Origin: Variovorax sp. PAMC26660
Lineage (GTDB): Bacteria > Pseudomonadota > Gammaproteobacteria > Burkholderiales > Burkholderiaceae_C
Length of the DNA: 64,000 bases
Reading direction: 5' to 3'
Assembly (NCBI RefSeq): GCF_014302995.1
Contig: NZ_CP060295.1
Span: 3,773,501 to 3,837,500 of the forward strand
Shown here piece by piece: positions 18,738-27,759 of this stretch. Numbering within the stretch: the first letter of the stretch is position 1; each line of letters starts with the position of its first letter. A program made the position numbers and the translations under genes. The notes under the pieces were generated by a model. That model did not search any database. It had not been told where the DNA came from and was given only the letters and a program-made list of their open reading frames with translations.

Positions 18738-20242
18738 TGGCCGGCCACGTCAACTGGACCGCGCTGGCGGTCTTCGTCTTCTTCTTCCTGCTGGTCACAG
18801 TGATGGGCTTCTGGGCCTCGCGCTGGCAGAGCGGCGGCGCCAAGGGCAAGGGCGCTCATCTCGACGAATGGGGCCTGGGCGGGCGCAACTTCGGCACCTG
18901 GATCACCTGGTTCCTGGTGGGCGGCGACTTCTACACCGCCTACACCGTGATCGCCGTGCCCGCGCTGGTCTACGCTGTGGGCGCCTACGGCTTCTTCGCG
19001 CTGCCGTACACCATCCTCGTGTACCCGATCGTCTTCGTCATCATGCCCAAGCTCTGGCATGCCGCGCACCGTGCCGGCCACGTGACGGCGGCTGACGTGG
19101 TCTATGGCCGCTACGGCTCGCGCGCGCTGGAGCTGGCCATTGCGGTCACCGGCGTGGTCGCGACCATGCCCTACATCGCGCTGCAACTGGTCGGCATGGA
19201 GGTCGTCATCAAGGCGTTGGGCCTCACGGGCGAGCTGCCGCTGGCGGCGGCCTTCGTGATCCTGGCGCTCTACACCTACTCGGCCGGGTTGCGCGCGCCG
19301 GCGCTGATCGCCTTCGTCAAGGACCTGATGATCTACATCGTGGTGCTGGTGGCGGTGGTGCTGGTGCCCATGAAGCTCGGCGGCTACAGCCATGTGTTCC
19401 AGGCCGCCGGCGACGCCTTCGCGGCCAAGGGCGGGGCGACCGGCCTCACGCTCAAGCCGGCGCAGTACCTGCCATATGCGAGCCTGGCGCTGGGCTCGGC
19501 GCTGGCGGCCTTCATGTACCCGCACACGCTCACCGGCATCTTCGCGGCCAAGAGCGCCAACACCATCCGCAAGAACGCTGTCTTCCTGCCGGCCTACACG
19601 GTGCTGCTGGGGCTGATCGCACTGCTGGGCTACATGGCCTATGCGGCCCATCTCACGGTGAAGAGCAACAACGACGTGGTGCCGGCGCTCTTCAATGCGC
19701 TGTTCCCGTCGTGGTTCGCGGGCTTCGCGTTCGCGGCCATCGCCATCGGCGCGCTGGTGCCGGCGGCGGTGATGTCGATTGGCGCGGCCAACCTGTTCAC
19801 GCGCAATTTCTGGAAGGCCTATGTGCAGCCCGACGTCACGCCGGCGGGCGAGGCCAAGGTCGCGAAGATTGTGTCGCTGGTGGTCAAGCTGGGGGCGCTG
19901 GTGTTCATCCTGTTCCTGCCCACGCAGTTCGCGCTCGACCTGCAGTTGCTGGGCGGCCTGTGGATCCTGCAGACCTTCCCCTCGGTGGTGTTCGGCCTGT
20001 TCTTCGGCTGGTTCCGCGCGCCGGCGCTGCTCACCGGATGGGCCGTGGGGCTGGTCGGCGGAAGTTGGCTGGCCTTCTCGGACGGCATCAAGCCGGTCCA
20101 CACCTTCGTGATTGGCGATGGCAGCTACACGCTCTACACCGGGCTGACGGCGCTGGTGCTCAACATCGTCGTGGCGGTGCTGGTGCAACTGGTGGTCAAG
20201 GGCAGTCCGCTGCGCGAAGCGCCCGTGCTCGCGAGGAAATAA
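18734..20242 (+). CDS. Sodium:solute symporter (SSS family)
   Basis: A 502-residue inner-membrane protein with about 13 predicted helices. The family feature GGRNFGTWITWFLVGGDFYT at helix 2 and the central GALVPAAVMSIGAANL are present. With its DUF3311 partner it resembles the monocarboxylate permeases (MctP-like) of proteobacteria; the solute cannot be read from sequence. ATG ATG at 18734 gives two adjacent starts. Confidence 0.9.
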   Translation: MMAGHVNWTALAVFVFFFLLVTVMGFWASRWQSGGAKGKGAHLDEWGLGGRNFGTWITWFLVGGDFYTAYTVIAVPALVYAVGAYGFFALPYTILVYPIVFVIMPKLWHAAHRAGHVTAADVVYGRYGSRALELAIAVTGVVATMPYIALQLVGMEVVIKALGLTGELPLAAAFVILALYTYSAGLRAPALIAFVKDLMIYIVVLVAVVLVPMKLGGYSHVFQAAGDAFAAKGGATGLTLKPAQYLPYASLALGSALAAFMYPHTLTGIFAAKSANTIRKNAVFLPAYTVLLGLIALLGYMAYAAHLTVKSNNDVVPALFNALFPSWFAGFAFAAIAIGALVPAAVMSIGAANLFTRNFWKAYVQPDVTPAGEAKVAKIVSLVVKLGALVFILFLPTQFALDLQLLGGLWILQTFPSVVFGLFFGWFRAPALLTGWAVGLVGGSWLAFSDGIKPVHTFVIGDGSYTLYTGLTALVLNIVVAVLVQLVVKGSPLREAPVLARK

Positions 20243-20317
20243 GCAAGCCAGCCGCAGTCGGTTGAAAGTGTGCGCAAAGGCACCGCCTTGCGCCGAAAAC
20301 TGTTGCAGAGTGCGGCC

Positions 20318-21226
20318 ATGCCAATGACGACGACTCTTGCAACCTCCGAACTGGGCCGCCGCGGCTTCCTGATGGGCACCGCCGTCGGTGCGACCGCGGT
20401 GCTGGCTTCCCTGGCCTGCAGCGTGCAGGCGGCCGGTGCGCCCTCGCGGCGCATGCCGGTGGTGTTCATCGGCCACGGCACGCCCATGAATGCCATCACC
20501 GACAACGCTTTCACGCGCCGCCTGTCGGCATGGGGAAAGGAGCTTCCCCGGCCGACGGCCATCCTCAGCGTGTCGGCTCACTGGCTGAGCCGGGGCGCCA
20601 CCGGCGTCGGCGTGCAGGAGCGGCCGAAGACGATCCACGATTTCGGCGGCTTCCCCCAGGCGCTTTTCGACGTGGAGTACCCGGCCCCGGGCCACCCCGC
20701 GCTCGCGCGCGAAACCATCGGCACGGTGAAGCAGGCGCCGGTGATCGGCACCGACCAATGGGGGCTGGACCACGGCACGTGGTCGGTGTTGAAGCACCTC
20801 TATCCGAAGGCGGATGTGCCCGTGTTCCAGCTCAGCATCGACTACGACAAGCCGGCCGCCTTCCACTACGCCGTGGGCCGCGATCTGGCGGCGCTGCGCG
20901 ACCAGGGCGTGCTGGTGATGGGCAGCGGCAACGTGGCGCACAACCTGCGTGCGACCGATCGCGGCACCGTAGATGGCCCGAAGGCGAGTCGCCCCTGGGC
21001 ACAGTCCTTCGACGATGCAGTGAAGTCAGCGCTCGCAGGCCGTGACGACCGCGCCTTGATCGGCTATGAAAAGCTGGAGGGCGCGTCCACCGCAGTGGCC
21101 ACGCCCGATCACTACTTCCCGTTTCTCTATGCCCTCGGTGCGGCAGGAACCGGCGAGCGCGCGAAGACCGTCTACGAGGGATTCCAGTCGGGCACGCTCA
21201 GCATGCGCTGCATCCAGTTCGGCTGA
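20318..21226 (+). CDS. LigB/DODA-type extradiol dioxygenase with Tat-like signal
   Basis: A 302-residue member of the 4,5-DOPA/YgiD-like class III extradiol dioxygenases. Metal-ligand histidines are visible in FIGHGTPMNA, SVSAHWLS, and DHGTWSVLKHL; the late DHYFPFLYALG is typical. The N-terminus carries a twin-arginine pattern (LGRRGFLMGTAVGATAVLASL), unusual because YgiD homologues are cytosolic. The start could be ATG 20318, ATG 20324 or GTG 20270; the signal is present with each. It is convergent with zwf. Confidence 0.85.
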   Translation: MPMTTTLATSELGRRGFLMGTAVGATAVLASLACSVQAAGAPSRRMPVVFIGHGTPMNAITDNAFTRRLSAWGKELPRPTAILSVSAHWLSRGATGVGVQERPKTIHDFGGFPQALFDVEYPAPGHPALARETIGTVKQAPVIGTDQWGLDHGTWSVLKHLYPKADVPVFQLSIDYDKPAAFHYAVGRDLAALRDQGVLVMGSGNVAHNLRATDRGTVDGPKASRPWAQSFDDAVKSALAGRDDRALIGYEKLEGASTAVATPDHYFPFLYALGAAGTGERAKTVYEGFQSGTLSMRCIQFG

Positions 21227-21255
21227 ATGAAGAGCGAGCGCGCCGCTGCGGCTGA

Positions 21256-22728
21256 CTACTGCTCTTCGCCCCAGGCGAAGCCGTCGCGGGCGATCATCGC
21301 GCTCGATGCGCTCGGTCCCCAGGTGCCGGCCGCATAAGGGCGCGGGCCGCCATCCGATTCCCAGCTGTCGATCAGCGGCTCGACCCAGCGCCAGGCCTCT
21401 TCCTGCTCGTCGCTGCGCACGAACAGGTTGAGCCTGCCGTCGATCACGTCCAGCAGCAGGCGCTCGTAGGCGCCCACGCGTTCGGCGCCGAAGCGCTTGT
21501 CGAAGTCCAAGTCGAGCTGCACCGGCGCCAGTTGCGTGGCCGCGCTCTGGGTGCCGTTGGTGCGCTGGCGGTTGTCCTGTGCCTGCGCGAGCATGTGCAG
21601 CTCGAGGCCGTCCTTGGGCTGCAGGTTGATCACCAGCTTGTTCACATTGCCGGCGGGCGCGCGATAAATTGCGTGCGGCGTCGGCCGGAAGTTGACCTCG
21701 ATGCGCGCGTCGCGCGAGGCCAGCCGCTTGCCCGTGCGGATGTAGAAGGGCACGCCAGCCCAGCGCCAGTTGGCGATTTCGGTGCGCAGCGCCACGAAGG
21801 TCTCGGTGCGGCTGTCGGGCGGCACGCCGGGTTCGTCCCGGTAGCCCGGCACGCGCTCGCCGTAAGCCGTGCCAGCCGTGTACTGGCCGCGCACCGCATG
21901 CAGGCTCAGGCTTTCTGCCGTCCAGGGCTTCAGCGCTCGCAGCACCTTCAGTTTTTCATCGCGGATCGCGTCCGCGTGCGCGTTGATCGGCGGCTCCATG
22001 GCCACGGCGCACAGCAGTTGCAGCGCGTGGTTCTGCACCATGTCGCGCAGTGCGCCGGTCTGGTCGTAGAAGGCGCCGCGCTTTTCCACGCCCAGGTCTT
22101 CCGCGATGGTGATCTGGATGTTGGCAATGTGCTCGCGCCGCCAGATGGGCTCGAACAGCGCATTGCCGAAGCGCATCGCGAACAGGTTCTGCACCGAGGG
22201 CTTGCCCAGGTAGTGGTCGATGCGAAAGACCTGCTTTTCTTCGAGCACCTTGCTCACGGCCGCGTTGATGGCGCGGTTGGACGCCAGGTCGTGGCCCAGC
22301 GGCTTTTCCAGCACGATGCGCGTGCTCGGCCCGTTCAGGCCGGCCGCGGCGATCTGCTCGACCACCTGCGTGAAGAGCGCCGGCGCGGTGGCCACGTACA
22401 TCACGACCGTCTTGGCATCGCGCTGCTTGAGCAACTCGGCCAGCCGTGCGTAGTCGTCGGGCTTGGACAGGTCCATGCGCAGGTAATGCAGCATCGACGC
22501 GAACTTCTTGAACTCTTCGGGCGACGGCCGCTTGGCGCCTTCGACCGCGCTGAAGCGCGACTGGATGAGTTCGCGGTACTGGTCGTCGGAGTGATCGTCC
22601 CGCGCCACCCCGATGATGCGACCGTCTGGCGGGAGGCTGCCGTGCCGGAATGCCTGGAACAGCGCGGGCATGAGCTTGCGCCAGGCGAGATCGCCAGTAC
22701 CGCCGAACAGAACGAGATCGAAGCTCAT
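21256..22728 (-). CDS. zwf: Glucose-6-phosphate 1-dehydrogenase
   Basis: A 490-residue enzyme oxidising glucose-6-phosphate to 6-phosphogluconolactone with NADP. The nucleotide-binding motif GGTGDLAWRKL (residues 9-19) and the catalytic RIDHYLGK are intact. It is divergent from an ABC transporter. With tal and pgi (29.3-31.8 kb) it forms a loose central-carbon neighbourhood. Confidence 0.95.
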   Translation of the reverse strand: MSFDLVLFGGTGDLAWRKLMPALFQAFRHGSLPPDGRIIGVARDDHSDDQYRELIQSRFSAVEGAKRPSPEEFKKFASMLHYLRMDLSKPDDYARLAELLKQRDAKTVVMYVATAPALFTQVVEQIAAAGLNGPSTRIVLEKPLGHDLASNRAINAAVSKVLEEKQVFRIDHYLGKPSVQNLFAMRFGNALFEPIWRREHIANIQITIAEDLGVEKRGAFYDQTGALRDMVQNHALQLLCAVAMEPPINAHADAIRDEKLKVLRALKPWTAESLSLHAVRGQYTAGTAYGERVPGYRDEPGVPPDSRTETFVALRTEIANWRWAGVPFYIRTGKRLASRDARIEVNFRPTPHAIYRAPAGNVNKLVINLQPKDGLELHMLAQAQDNRQRTNGTQSAATQLAPVQLDLDFDKRFGAERVGAYERLLLDVIDGRLNLFVRSDEQEEAWRWVEPLIDSWESDGGPRPYAAGTWGPSASSAMIARDGFAWGEEQ

Positions 22729-22780
22729 GAGAAAACTTTCCTTTGTCTGAGTGCCGAGCAGGCAGTGTGCCAGTCGCGAT

Positions 22781-22792
22781 GGTACTTGTACC
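22781..22792. promoter_or_regulatory. 12-bp palindrome between zwf and the ABC operon
   Basis: GGTACTTGTACC sits centrally in the divergent gap and could be an operator. A short GGCC-GCAA-GGCC hairpin followed by seven T lies closer to the ABC binding-protein start. Confidence 0.3.
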
Positions 22793-22870
22793 GATTCGGG
22801 AGACCTGTACTAAAGCTACGCTCGCCTGTGGCCGCAAGGCCTTTTTTTATTGCTGAGGCGGAGATACCCA

Positions 22871-23884
22871 ATGAAGAGCAAGATTTTTACCGCAGCCGTG
22901 CTGCTGGGCCTGTCGGCCGCCGCATCGGCCCAGACCGTCAATGTGATCTGCTCGGTGCAGGCCGAATGGTGCAACGTGATCTCGACCGTGTATGCCCGCA
23001 CGACTGGCGTGCGCATCAACATGGCGCTCAAGGGCTCGGGCGAGGCGCTGGCCCAGCTCATCGCCGAGAAAGAGAACCCCAAGACCGATGTCTGGTTCGG
23101 CGGCACCGGCGATCCGCACCTGCAGGCGGCCGAACAGGGCCTGACGCTCGAATACAAGTCGCCCACGCTGTCGCAACTGCACCCCTGGGCGCAGCAGCAG
23201 GCCAAGCAGTCGGGCTACAAGACGGTCGGCATCTACTCGGGCCCGCTGGGCTTCGGCTACAACCCCGAGCTGCTCGCCAAGAAGAAGCTGCCCGTGCCCA
23301 AGACCTGGGCCGACCTGCTCAAGCCTGAATACAAGGGCGACATCCAGGTGGCCAACCCCGCTTCCAGCGGCACGGCCTACACCATGATCGCCACGCTCGT
23401 TCAGATGATGGGCGAGGACAAGGCCTTCGAGTACCTGAAGGCGCTGCACAAGAACGTGGGCCAGTACACCCGCTCGGGCACCGGCCCGATCAAGGCGGTG
23501 GCGCGTGGCGAAACCGCCATCTCCATCAGCTTCGTGCATGACGGCCCGGGCGAGAAGATGCAGGGCTTCCCGGTCGAGACCATCACGCCGAGCGACGGCA
23601 CCGGCGCCGAGATCGGCTCCATGAGCATCATCAAGGGCGCGCGCAACCTGGACGCGGCCAGGAAGTTCTACGAATGGGCGCTGACCCCGGCCGCACAGGA
23701 ACTGGGCGCCGCCAACAAGCAGTTCCAGTTGCCCAGCAACGTGAACGCCAAGCTCGACCCGCGCATTCCGGATTTCAAGAAGATCAAGTTCATCAACTAC
23801 GACTACGCGAAGTACGGTGCCAGCGCAGAGCGCCGCCGCCTGATCGCGCGCTGGGAAAAAGACGTCAACTCGCTGCCGCGTTAA
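22871..23884 (+). CDS. Fe3+/phosphonate-type ABC transporter binding protein
   Basis: A 337-residue periplasmic binding protein of the FbpA/AfuA/PhnS-like class (type II fold) with a Sec signal (MKSKIFTAAVLLGLSAAASA). Typical motifs are KTDVWFGGTGDPHLQAAEQG and the late INYDYAKYGA. The paired tyrosines of true FbpA iron sites are not evident, so the ligand could be an organophosphonate or another anion. The ATG at 22871 is preferred. The permease gene begins immediately after the stop. Confidence 0.85.
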   Translation: MKSKIFTAAVLLGLSAAASAQTVNVICSVQAEWCNVISTVYARTTGVRINMALKGSGEALAQLIAEKENPKTDVWFGGTGDPHLQAAEQGLTLEYKSPTLSQLHPWAQQQAKQSGYKTVGIYSGPLGFGYNPELLAKKKLPVPKTWADLLKPEYKGDIQVANPASSGTAYTMIATLVQMMGEDKAFEYLKALHKNVGQYTRSGTGPIKAVARGETAISISFVHDGPGEKMQGFPVETITPSDGTGAEIGSMSIIKGARNLDAARKFYEWALTPAAQELGAANKQFQLPSNVNAKLDPRIPDFKKIKFINYDYAKYGASAERRRLIARWEKDVNSLPR

Positions 23885-26143
23885 GTGGAAGCGCGTTCCA
23901 TCGAAGGGGCGCCCGTCAATCCGGCGTCCCTGGCGGCGGCCCGGCGCTCGCAGCGCTGGATCTGGGCGTGGGTCGCGCTGGGCTTCGCGGCGTACCTGCT
24001 GCTGCCTTGGTATGCGATCCAGGACGCGACCTGGTACGAAGCCGTTCCGCAGGTTTTCGGCAGTGCCGAAGGCGCCAATGGCCTGATGCAGGCCATCACG
24101 CAGGGCCGCGTCTGGCTCTTCATCGGACTCGCGGGACTGGCGATGTGCGGCGTCGGCGCATGGCTGCCAGCGGGCCGGGCGCAGGGGCGCTGGCTGCTGG
24201 CGGGCGGCGCGATCGGCGCCGTCGGCCTGGCGGTCGCGGGCTTCACCATCGGCGCGAAGGGCTGGAGCTTCGCGGCGCTCAACACACAGTTCGGCGAACT
24301 GGCGATCAACCAGTTCGGCATCGGCGCGGGTGGCTTCCTGGCGCTCACCGCACTCACGCTGCTGGCAGCCTTCGGCATCGCGCGGCTCGGTCTGTTCAAG
24401 GGCGACCTGTTCGTGGCGGCCGCGGTCGTCGGCTGCGGCGTGCTGATGGCGCTGTTCATTGCCTACCCGGTGAGCAAGGCGCTGGCCGGTGCCTTCTTCA
24501 ATGAAGACGGCCAGTGGTCGATCAGCGCTTTCGTTGCGCGCGTGTTCACCGAGCGCATCTGGGGCGTAGGTTGCCTGTCGGGCGGCGTGCGCTGCGGCGT
24601 GGCCTGGAACACGCTGGTGCTGGCCTTGCTGACGGCTGCCGGTACGACCTTTCTTGGCACCCTGATGGCGCTGATGGCCGAACGCGGCAGCAAGCGCGGG
24701 CAGGGCGTGCTGCGGGTGCTGGCGCTGCTGCCGATCATCACGCCGCCTTTCGTGGTCGGCCTGGGCCTGATCCTGCTGTTCGGCCGTGCCGGCATCGTCA
24801 ACCAGGTGCTGGAGAACGTCTTCGGCATCGAGCCCACGCGCTGGTTCTACGGCATGCCGGGCGTGCTGGTGGCGCAGTTGTTCGCCTTCACGCCCATCGC
24901 CTTCATGATCATGCGCGGCGTGGTGCAGGGCATCGCGCCCAGCCTCGAAGAGGCTGCGCAGATGCTGCGCGCCGACCGGCGCCGCACTTTCTTCACGATC
25001 ACGCTGCCGCTGCTCAAGCCGGGGCTGGCCAACGCCTTCTTGGTCGGCTTCATCGAGAGCATTGCCGACTTCGGCAACCCGGTGGTGGTGGGTGGTCAGT
25101 TCTCTGTGCTGTCGACCGACATCTTCTTCGCCATCGTCGGCGCGCAGTACGACCAGGGTCGTGCCGCTTCGCTGGCCTGGGTGCTCACGATCTTCGCGCT
25201 CGGCGTGTTCGCGCTGCAACGCGGCCTGCTGGGCAAGCAGAACTACACCACCGTCAGCGGCAAGGGCGACGCCGGCATCGCGATGGCGCTGCCCGACGGC
25301 GTGCGCCGCACCATCTACTGCATCGCGCTGCCGTGGATCGCGTTCACCGTGGTGGTTTACCTGTTCGCTTTCGCGGGCGGCTTCGTGCAGACCTGGGGGC
25401 GCGACTACACGTTCACGCTGAACCACTTCAAGAGTGCGTTCGCGTTGGAGTGGGGGCAGTTCGGGCTGGTCTGGGCCGGTACGGCCTGGAACTCGCTGAT
25501 CACCACGCTCAAGCTGGCGAGCATTTCTGCGCCGATCACCGCGGCGCTGGGCTTGTTGATCGCGTGGCTGCTGGCACGCAACGAGTTCAAGGGGCAGGGC
25601 GCCTTCGAGTTCGGCGCGCTGCTGGCATTCGCCATTCCGGGCACGGTGCTCGGCGTGAGTTACATCCTGGCCTTCAACGTGCCGCCGCTGGAGCTGACGG
25701 GCACCGGGCTCATCATCGTGCTGTGCTTCATGTTCCGGAACCTGCCGGTGGGCGTGCGGGCCGGCACGGCAGCCTTCAAGCAGCTCGACCGTTCGCTCGA
25801 CGAAGCCTCGCTGATGCTGCGCGCCTCGACCTCGCAGACGCTCTTCAAGGTGGTGCTGCCGCTGCTCAAGCCGGCGCTGGTGGCCGCACTGGTCTACAGC
25901 TTCGTGCGCGCGATGACGACGGTGAGCGCGGTGATCTTCCTGGTCACCGCCGAGAACGAGTTGGCCACCACCTACATCATTGGCCGCGTCGGCAACGGTG
26001 ACTACGGCATCGCACTGGCCTACTGCACGGTGCTCATGATCCTGATGTCACTGGCCATTGCGCTGGTGCAGTTCGTGGTCGGGGAGCGCAAGCTGGGGCG
26101 GCGCAAGGCAATGGCGCCGGTCGTGCCCGCGCCAGTTCATTGA
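23885..26143 (+). CDS. ABC transporter fused permease (FbpB-like)
   Basis: A 752-residue inner-membrane protein with two permease modules. Two EAA-like loops are visible (SLEEAAQMLRADRRRTFFTI and SLDEASLMLRASTSQTLFKV), so it works as a pseudo-dimer. The N-terminal 200 residues contain extra membrane helices not found in basic FbpB. The start is a GTG directly adjoining the binding-protein stop; no other start lies near. Confidence 0.9.
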   Translation: MEARSIEGAPVNPASLAAARRSQRWIWAWVALGFAAYLLLPWYAIQDATWYEAVPQVFGSAEGANGLMQAITQGRVWLFIGLAGLAMCGVGAWLPAGRAQGRWLLAGGAIGAVGLAVAGFTIGAKGWSFAALNTQFGELAINQFGIGAGGFLALTALTLLAAFGIARLGLFKGDLFVAAAVVGCGVLMALFIAYPVSKALAGAFFNEDGQWSISAFVARVFTERIWGVGCLSGGVRCGVAWNTLVLALLTAAGTTFLGTLMALMAERGSKRGQGVLRVLALLPIITPPFVVGLGLILLFGRAGIVNQVLENVFGIEPTRWFYGMPGVLVAQLFAFTPIAFMIMRGVVQGIAPSLEEAAQMLRADRRRTFFTITLPLLKPGLANAFLVGFIESIADFGNPVVVGGQFSVLSTDIFFAIVGAQYDQGRAASLAWVLTIFALGVFALQRGLLGKQNYTTVSGKGDAGIAMALPDGVRRTIYCIALPWIAFTVVVYLFAFAGGFVQTWGRDYTFTLNHFKSAFALEWGQFGLVWAGTAWNSLITTLKLASISAPITAALGLLIAWLLARNEFKGQGAFEFGALLAFAIPGTVLGVSYILAFNVPPLELTGTGLIIVLCFMFRNLPVGVRAGTAAFKQLDRSLDEASLMLRASTSQTLFKVVLPLLKPALVAALVYSFVRAMTTVSAVIFLVTAENELATTYIIGRVGNGDYGIALAYCTVLMILMSLAIALVQFVVGERKLGRRKAMAPVVPAPVH

Positions 26144-26155
26144 GGAAAAGAAAAG

Positions 26156-26707
26156 ATGAGTGTTCATGCAGACCTTTTGCGTCAGCTCCAGACGGCGCAA
26201 ACGCTGATCGACCTGTACCGCGACCGTTTCAGCCAGGAGTCGCTCACCGGCGTCGTTTCCGGATTCACCGACACCTTTGTCTACCTGAGCCTGTTCAGCG
26301 AGGACGGATTGCCCAACGGCATCAGCGTGGTTCATCTGGGTGACGTCACCAGGATCAGATGGCAAGGCAACGCGCTGCTCTCCATCCAGGCCTTGATCGA
26401 CGCAAAGGCGTCGAGGCCAACGGCGCCCGAAATCGATCTTGAATCGACGTGCTCAGTCCTCGAATCGATCCAGAGGGCGTTCGGTTACGTCAACGCAATG
26501 ACGGAGAACTCCAATTCATCCATTACGTTCATTGGCGAGATCGCGCAGATCGACACAGTCTCTTTCGTTCTGAACGAGTTCGGAACCATGAAGACGTGGC
26601 AGACCTCGCATTTATGGCTGCGCATCGATGATGTGACGCGCGTGGATGCCGATGCGCAATACGAGCGCGATATCCAATTTCTTGCCGAGCAGAGGCGCAG
26701 CACATGA
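26156..26707 (+). CDS. Unrecognised protein inside the ABC operon, internally duplicated
   Basis: A 183-residue protein I do not recognise. The N-terminal 25 residues are helical (LLRQLQTAQTLIDLYRDRF). Two similar segments follow: GVVSGFTDTFVYLSLF ending HLGDVTRIRW, and GEIAQIDTVSFVLNEF ending RIDDVTRVDA. This suggests two small beta-barrel modules from a duplication, joined by a helical linker. No signal peptide or membrane segment is seen. It sits between permease and ATPase and overlaps the ATPase start by four bases. Its base composition looks less GC-rich than its neighbours, which hints at later acquisition. Confidence 0.8.
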   Translation: MSVHADLLRQLQTAQTLIDLYRDRFSQESLTGVVSGFTDTFVYLSLFSEDGLPNGISVVHLGDVTRIRWQGNALLSIQALIDAKASRPTAPEIDLESTCSVLESIQRAFGYVNAMTENSNSSITFIGEIAQIDTVSFVLNEFGTMKTWQTSHLWLRIDDVTRVDADAQYERDIQFLAEQRRST

Positions 26708-27747
26708 GCAACGGCATCGAATTCCGCAACGTCACCAAGCGCTACGGCACCGACAAGAACGGGCCGATGGCCGTCAAGGGCATCAGCTTCGAGGTGCCCG
26801 TGGGCACGCTCACCACCATCCTCGGCCCCTCGGGCTGCGGCAAGACGACCACGCTGCGCATGATCGCGGGGCTCGAATCGCCGACCTCGGGCTCGATCTT
26901 CATGGGCGGTCGCGACGTCACCACGCTCGGGCCGGCCGAGCGCAACGTCAGCATGATGTTCCAGAGCTACGCGCTGTTCCCGCACATGAACGTGATCGAG
27001 AACGTGGGCTACGGCCTGCGCATGAGCGGCGTGAAGAAGGACGAGGCCACTTCGCGTGCGCGTGATGCGCTCAAGGGCGTGGGGCTTGTCGGCTTCGACG
27101 AGCGCCTGCCCAGCGAACTGTCGGGCGGCCAGCAGCAGCGCGTGGCCTTGGCGCGCGCGCTGGTGCTCGAACCGGCGGTGCTGCTGTTTGACGAGCCGCT
27201 GTCCAACCTCGATGCCCGCCTGCGACGCGAGATGCGCGAGGAAATCCGCGCGTTGCAGCAGCGGCTGAAGCTCACCGTCGCCTACGTCACGCACGACCAG
27301 AGCGAAGCGCTGGCCGTGAGCGACCAGATCATCGTGATGGACCACGGCGTGATCGCCCAACGTGGCACGCCCGAGCAGCTTTACGGCCGGCCCGAGAGCG
27401 AATTCGTCGCCGGCTTCATGGGCGAAGCCATGGTGTTTCCCGCCGTCGCCGAAGCGGACGGCAGCGTGGCCTTGGGCCCGCTGCGCCTGCAGCCACGCCA
27501 TGCGGTCGCGCCCGGTGCGGTGAAGGTCGCGGTGCGGCCCGAGGCCTGGCAGATCGGCACCGCCGGGGGCTTGCCGGCCACCTTGCGCAAGGCCGCCTAC
27601 CTCGGCAGCTTCTACGAATACGGCTTCGACACCACGCTGGGGCCGGTCTTCGTGGTGTCGACCGATCTGTCGCAGCCGTTGGCCGCGGGCGCACAGACCA
27701 CGCTGTCCCTCGGAGCCCATGGCGTGAGCGTGGTACCCGGCCCGTGA
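26704..27747 (+). CDS. ABC transporter ATPase (FbpC/PotA-like)
   Basis: A 347-residue ATPase for the transporter at 22871-26143. Walker A is GPSGCGKTT, the Q loop is MMFQSYALFPHM, the signature is LSGGQQQRVALARAL and Walker B is LLFDEPLSNLD. A C-terminal TOBE-like domain follows (about residues 270-345). The start overlaps the stop of the preceding unknown gene (ATGA). Confidence 0.93.
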   Translation: MSNGIEFRNVTKRYGTDKNGPMAVKGISFEVPVGTLTTILGPSGCGKTTTLRMIAGLESPTSGSIFMGGRDVTTLGPAERNVSMMFQSYALFPHMNVIENVGYGLRMSGVKKDEATSRARDALKGVGLVGFDERLPSELSGGQQQRVALARALVLEPAVLLFDEPLSNLDARLRREMREEIRALQQRLKLTVAYVTHDQSEALAVSDQIIVMDHGVIAQRGTPEQLYGRPESEFVAGFMGEAMVFPAVAEADGSVALGPLRLQPRHAVAPGAVKVAVRPEAWQIGTAGGLPATLRKAAYLGSFYEYGFDTTLGPVFVVSTDLSQPLAAGAQTTLSLGAHGVSVVPGP

Positions 27748-27759
27748 AACAATGGCGCC

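Noticed and set aside
18704..20941. Minus-strand open frame of 745 codons
   Set aside because: Shadow of the symporter and dioxygenase genes; composition is typical of an antisense frame.
22847..25426. Minus-strand open frame of 859 codons
   Set aside because: It runs antisense to the well-supported binding-protein and permease genes, is rich in His/Arg/Gln/Ala as GC-rich shadows are, and has no ribosome site or domain.
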